Assembly: GCA_014804565.1 (NCBI GenBank)
Contig: JAAUZN010000079.1
Coordinates: 22,492-30,180, forward strand
DNA length: 7,689 nt
Direction of reading: 5' to 3'
DNA from: Lachnospiraceae bacterium
Lineage (GTDB): Bacteria > Bacillota > Clostridia > Lachnospirales > Lachnospiraceae
Shown: in pieces, positions 7,158 through 7,689 of the stretch
How the letters are laid out: every line of letters begins with the position of its first letter
Position numbering within the stretch: position 1 is the first letter of the stretch
The notes under the pieces: generated by a model
Database searches by the model: none
What the model was told of the DNA's origin: nothing
What the model saw: only the letters and a program-made list of their open reading frames with translations
Position numbers and translations under genes: made by a program

Positions 7158-7400
7158 CTACCTTTCTCTTTTCGTCTCTTTCTGTTCCGCTGACAGTCGT
7201 GCCATTGCTTCTTCTACAGACTCGCCCTCTTTCGTCAGGAAATTGTCCACAAACTTATCAGCAATTTTGTTAAAGCCGCCTACTGCTCCTTCCTCAATTT
7301 TCCTGTAACCGCCGACCACTCCTTCTTCAATCTTCTTGTAGCCACCGACTACTCCCTCTGCAATTTTTTCATTTGCCTTTACCAGTTTTGATTTTGCCAT
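7158..7400 (-). CDS. Small protein with four 11-residue amphipathic repeats (synuclein-like pattern), function unknown
   Basis: The 80-residue product is dominated by four consecutive 11-residue repeats at 12-55: KIAEGVVGGYK, KIEEGVVGGYR, KIEEGAVGGFN and KIADKFVDNFL. Each starts with a lysine, carries an acidic pair and ends in an aromatic or hydrophobic residue; the fourth has diverged. A polar tail, TKEGESVEEAMARLSAEQ (56-73), completes it. There is no signal peptide or membrane helix. Eleven-residue repeats of the KxxEGV type are known in alpha-synuclein, where they form a membrane-binding amphipathic helix; the likeness is in pattern and does not show homology. ATG 7400 is preceded by AAGGAG with a nine-base spacing. 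It is the first gene of a cassette with the membrane protein at 6776-7147, only 10 bp downstream. A peripheral membrane role is therefore reasonable inference. I recall similar unnamed proteins in other Firmicutes. Confidence 0.85.
   Translation of the reverse strand: MAKSKLVKANEKIAEGVVGGYKKIEEGVVGGYRKIEEGAVGGFNKIADKFVDNFLTKEGESVEEAMARLSAEQKETKRER
7236..7367 (-). repeat. Four 33-bp coding tandem repeats
   Basis: Four in-frame 33-bp units (7335-7367, 7302-7334, 7269-7301, 7236-7268) encode the 11-residue repeats of the 80-residue protein. The first three are clearly related in DNA, differing mostly at third codon positions; the last has diverged. Synonymous differences show that the repeats are not a very recent slippage product and that the protein sequence has been maintained. 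Confidence 0.8.
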
Positions 7401-7458
7401 AATTTCATTCTCCTTTTTGAATACGTTTGTTTCATTTGATGATACAAGAATAGCAACT

Positions 7459-7474
7459 CATTATTTGCATAATG
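7459..7474. promoter_or_regulatory. Perfect short palindrome, possible operator
   Basis: CATTAT (7459-7464) and ATAATG (7469-7474) are perfect inverted arms around a four-base spacer TTGC. It overlaps the edge of the 11-bp boxes and the possible -10 of the small-protein cassette, a position suited to a dimeric repressor. It is too AT-rich and short to be a terminator. No regulator gene that would bind it is seen. Confidence 0.25.
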
Positions 7475-7502
7475 TTTAAGTTTTGTTTCTAAAATGTTAA
7501 TT
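7470..7502 (-). promoter_or_regulatory. Candidate regulator boxes upstream of the small-protein cassette
   Basis: Three units with 11-bp phase are seen on the plus strand, with TGTTT at 7473 and 7484 and TGTTA at 7495. The 19 bases 7470-7488 match the operon boxes at 6620-6638 in 16 positions (minus-strand form AAACAAAACNNAAACANTA). This places a likely shared regulator site 70-100 bp upstream of the ATG at 7400. A possible -10 is AATAAT on the minus strand (7460-7465), four bases beyond the boxes; it lacks the usual first T and is uncertain. The sequence is AT-rich and simple, so chance similarity is not excluded. Confidence 0.45.
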
Positions 7503-7504
7503 GA

Positions 7505-7689
7505 TACCTTTTTCAGATTCTTCTGCTTCAAAATATACTTATTTCAGAAATCCTGCGCATTTATGAGGAAAATAATTTTGAGGTCATGGAAGAAGATTTC
7601 CGGTGCAAAATCATTCCGAACCTGATAAATGAATCACAGGCACGTTCCCAAATGGAAGGACTGATCAATGACAGCCGCAACATCATCGG
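7505..7689 (+). other. Open frame on the plus strand running off the window, possible gene fragment or remnant
   Basis: After a stop at 7502 this frame stays open to the window end (61 full codons). From about 7541 the translation has the composition of a real soluble protein: ISEILRIYEENNFEVMEE, then DFRCKIIPNLINESQAR. The only in-frame ATG (7586) gives MEEDFRCKIIPN and has GAGG only two bases upstream, too close to serve as a normal ribosome binding site. Likely coding quality begins before that ATG, which suggests a 5'-truncated remnant or a misplaced start. On the minus strand two frames also enter from the window edge (one ending after 17 codons near 7637, one after about 42 codons near 7562), so the 3' end of a minus-strand gene is an alternative. 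I do not recognise the family. The remainder, 7401-7504, is AT-rich and non-coding. Confidence 0.25.

Noticed and set aside
7236..7367. 33-bp tandem repeats as a possible CRISPR array or non-coding satellite
   Set aside because: The units are contiguous without spacers, in frame, and differ mostly at third codon positions, so they are coding repeats.

Overview
The window looks like chromosomal DNA from a low-to-mid GC Firmicute, most likely a gut clostridium of the Lachnospiraceae type. The reasons are strong AAGGAGG-type ribosome binding sites, a VanRS-like two-component pair embedded among membrane proteins, a GH125 alpha-mannosidase, and a long BMP-domain protein of a kind I associate with that family. 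The family assignment is inference from protein style; no marker gene is present. Every well-supported gene lies on the minus strand, so transcription runs from high to low coordinates.

Region by region, in the direction of transcription. (a) 7401-7689 is an AT-rich upstream region with 11-bp-phased TGTTT-type repeats, a short palindrome, and at its far end an unexplained open frame on the plus strand. (b) 7400-6776 is a two-gene cassette. It encodes an 80-residue protein built around four 11-residue repeats, then a 123-residue four-helix membrane protein that is an internal duplication. A hairpin terminator at about 6766-6712 closes it. (c) 6663-6600 is a promoter region with four 11-bp tandem boxes just upstream of a TATGAT -10 element. 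(d) 6558-3331 is a tight four-gene operon: an eight-helix membrane protein of unknown function, an OmpR/PhoB-family response regulator, a sensor histidine kinase with almost no extracellular loop, and a two-helix membrane protein of unknown function. The four genes are separated by 3 bp or overlap by 4 and 8 bp. (e) 3273-1993 is a cytoplasmic GH125 exo-alpha-mannosidase. (f) 1929-1 is a BMP/PnrA-type ligand-binding protein with a ParB-like N-terminal region and no signal peptide, running off the window.

The most interesting reading is that (b) to (d) form one signalling module. The boxes upstream of the two-component operon and those upstream of the small-protein cassette share 16 of 19 positions (AAACAAAACNNAAACANTA, read on the minus strand) and the same 11-bp phase. 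This suggests that one regulator, plausibly the response regulator encoded here, controls both its own operon and a cassette of small membrane-associated proteins. The inducing signal is not visible. The short-loop kinase and the two membrane partner proteins point to a signal sensed in or at the membrane. The mannosidase and the BMP protein lie downstream with no clear terminator between them and the operon, so read-through is possible, but a functional link is not shown.
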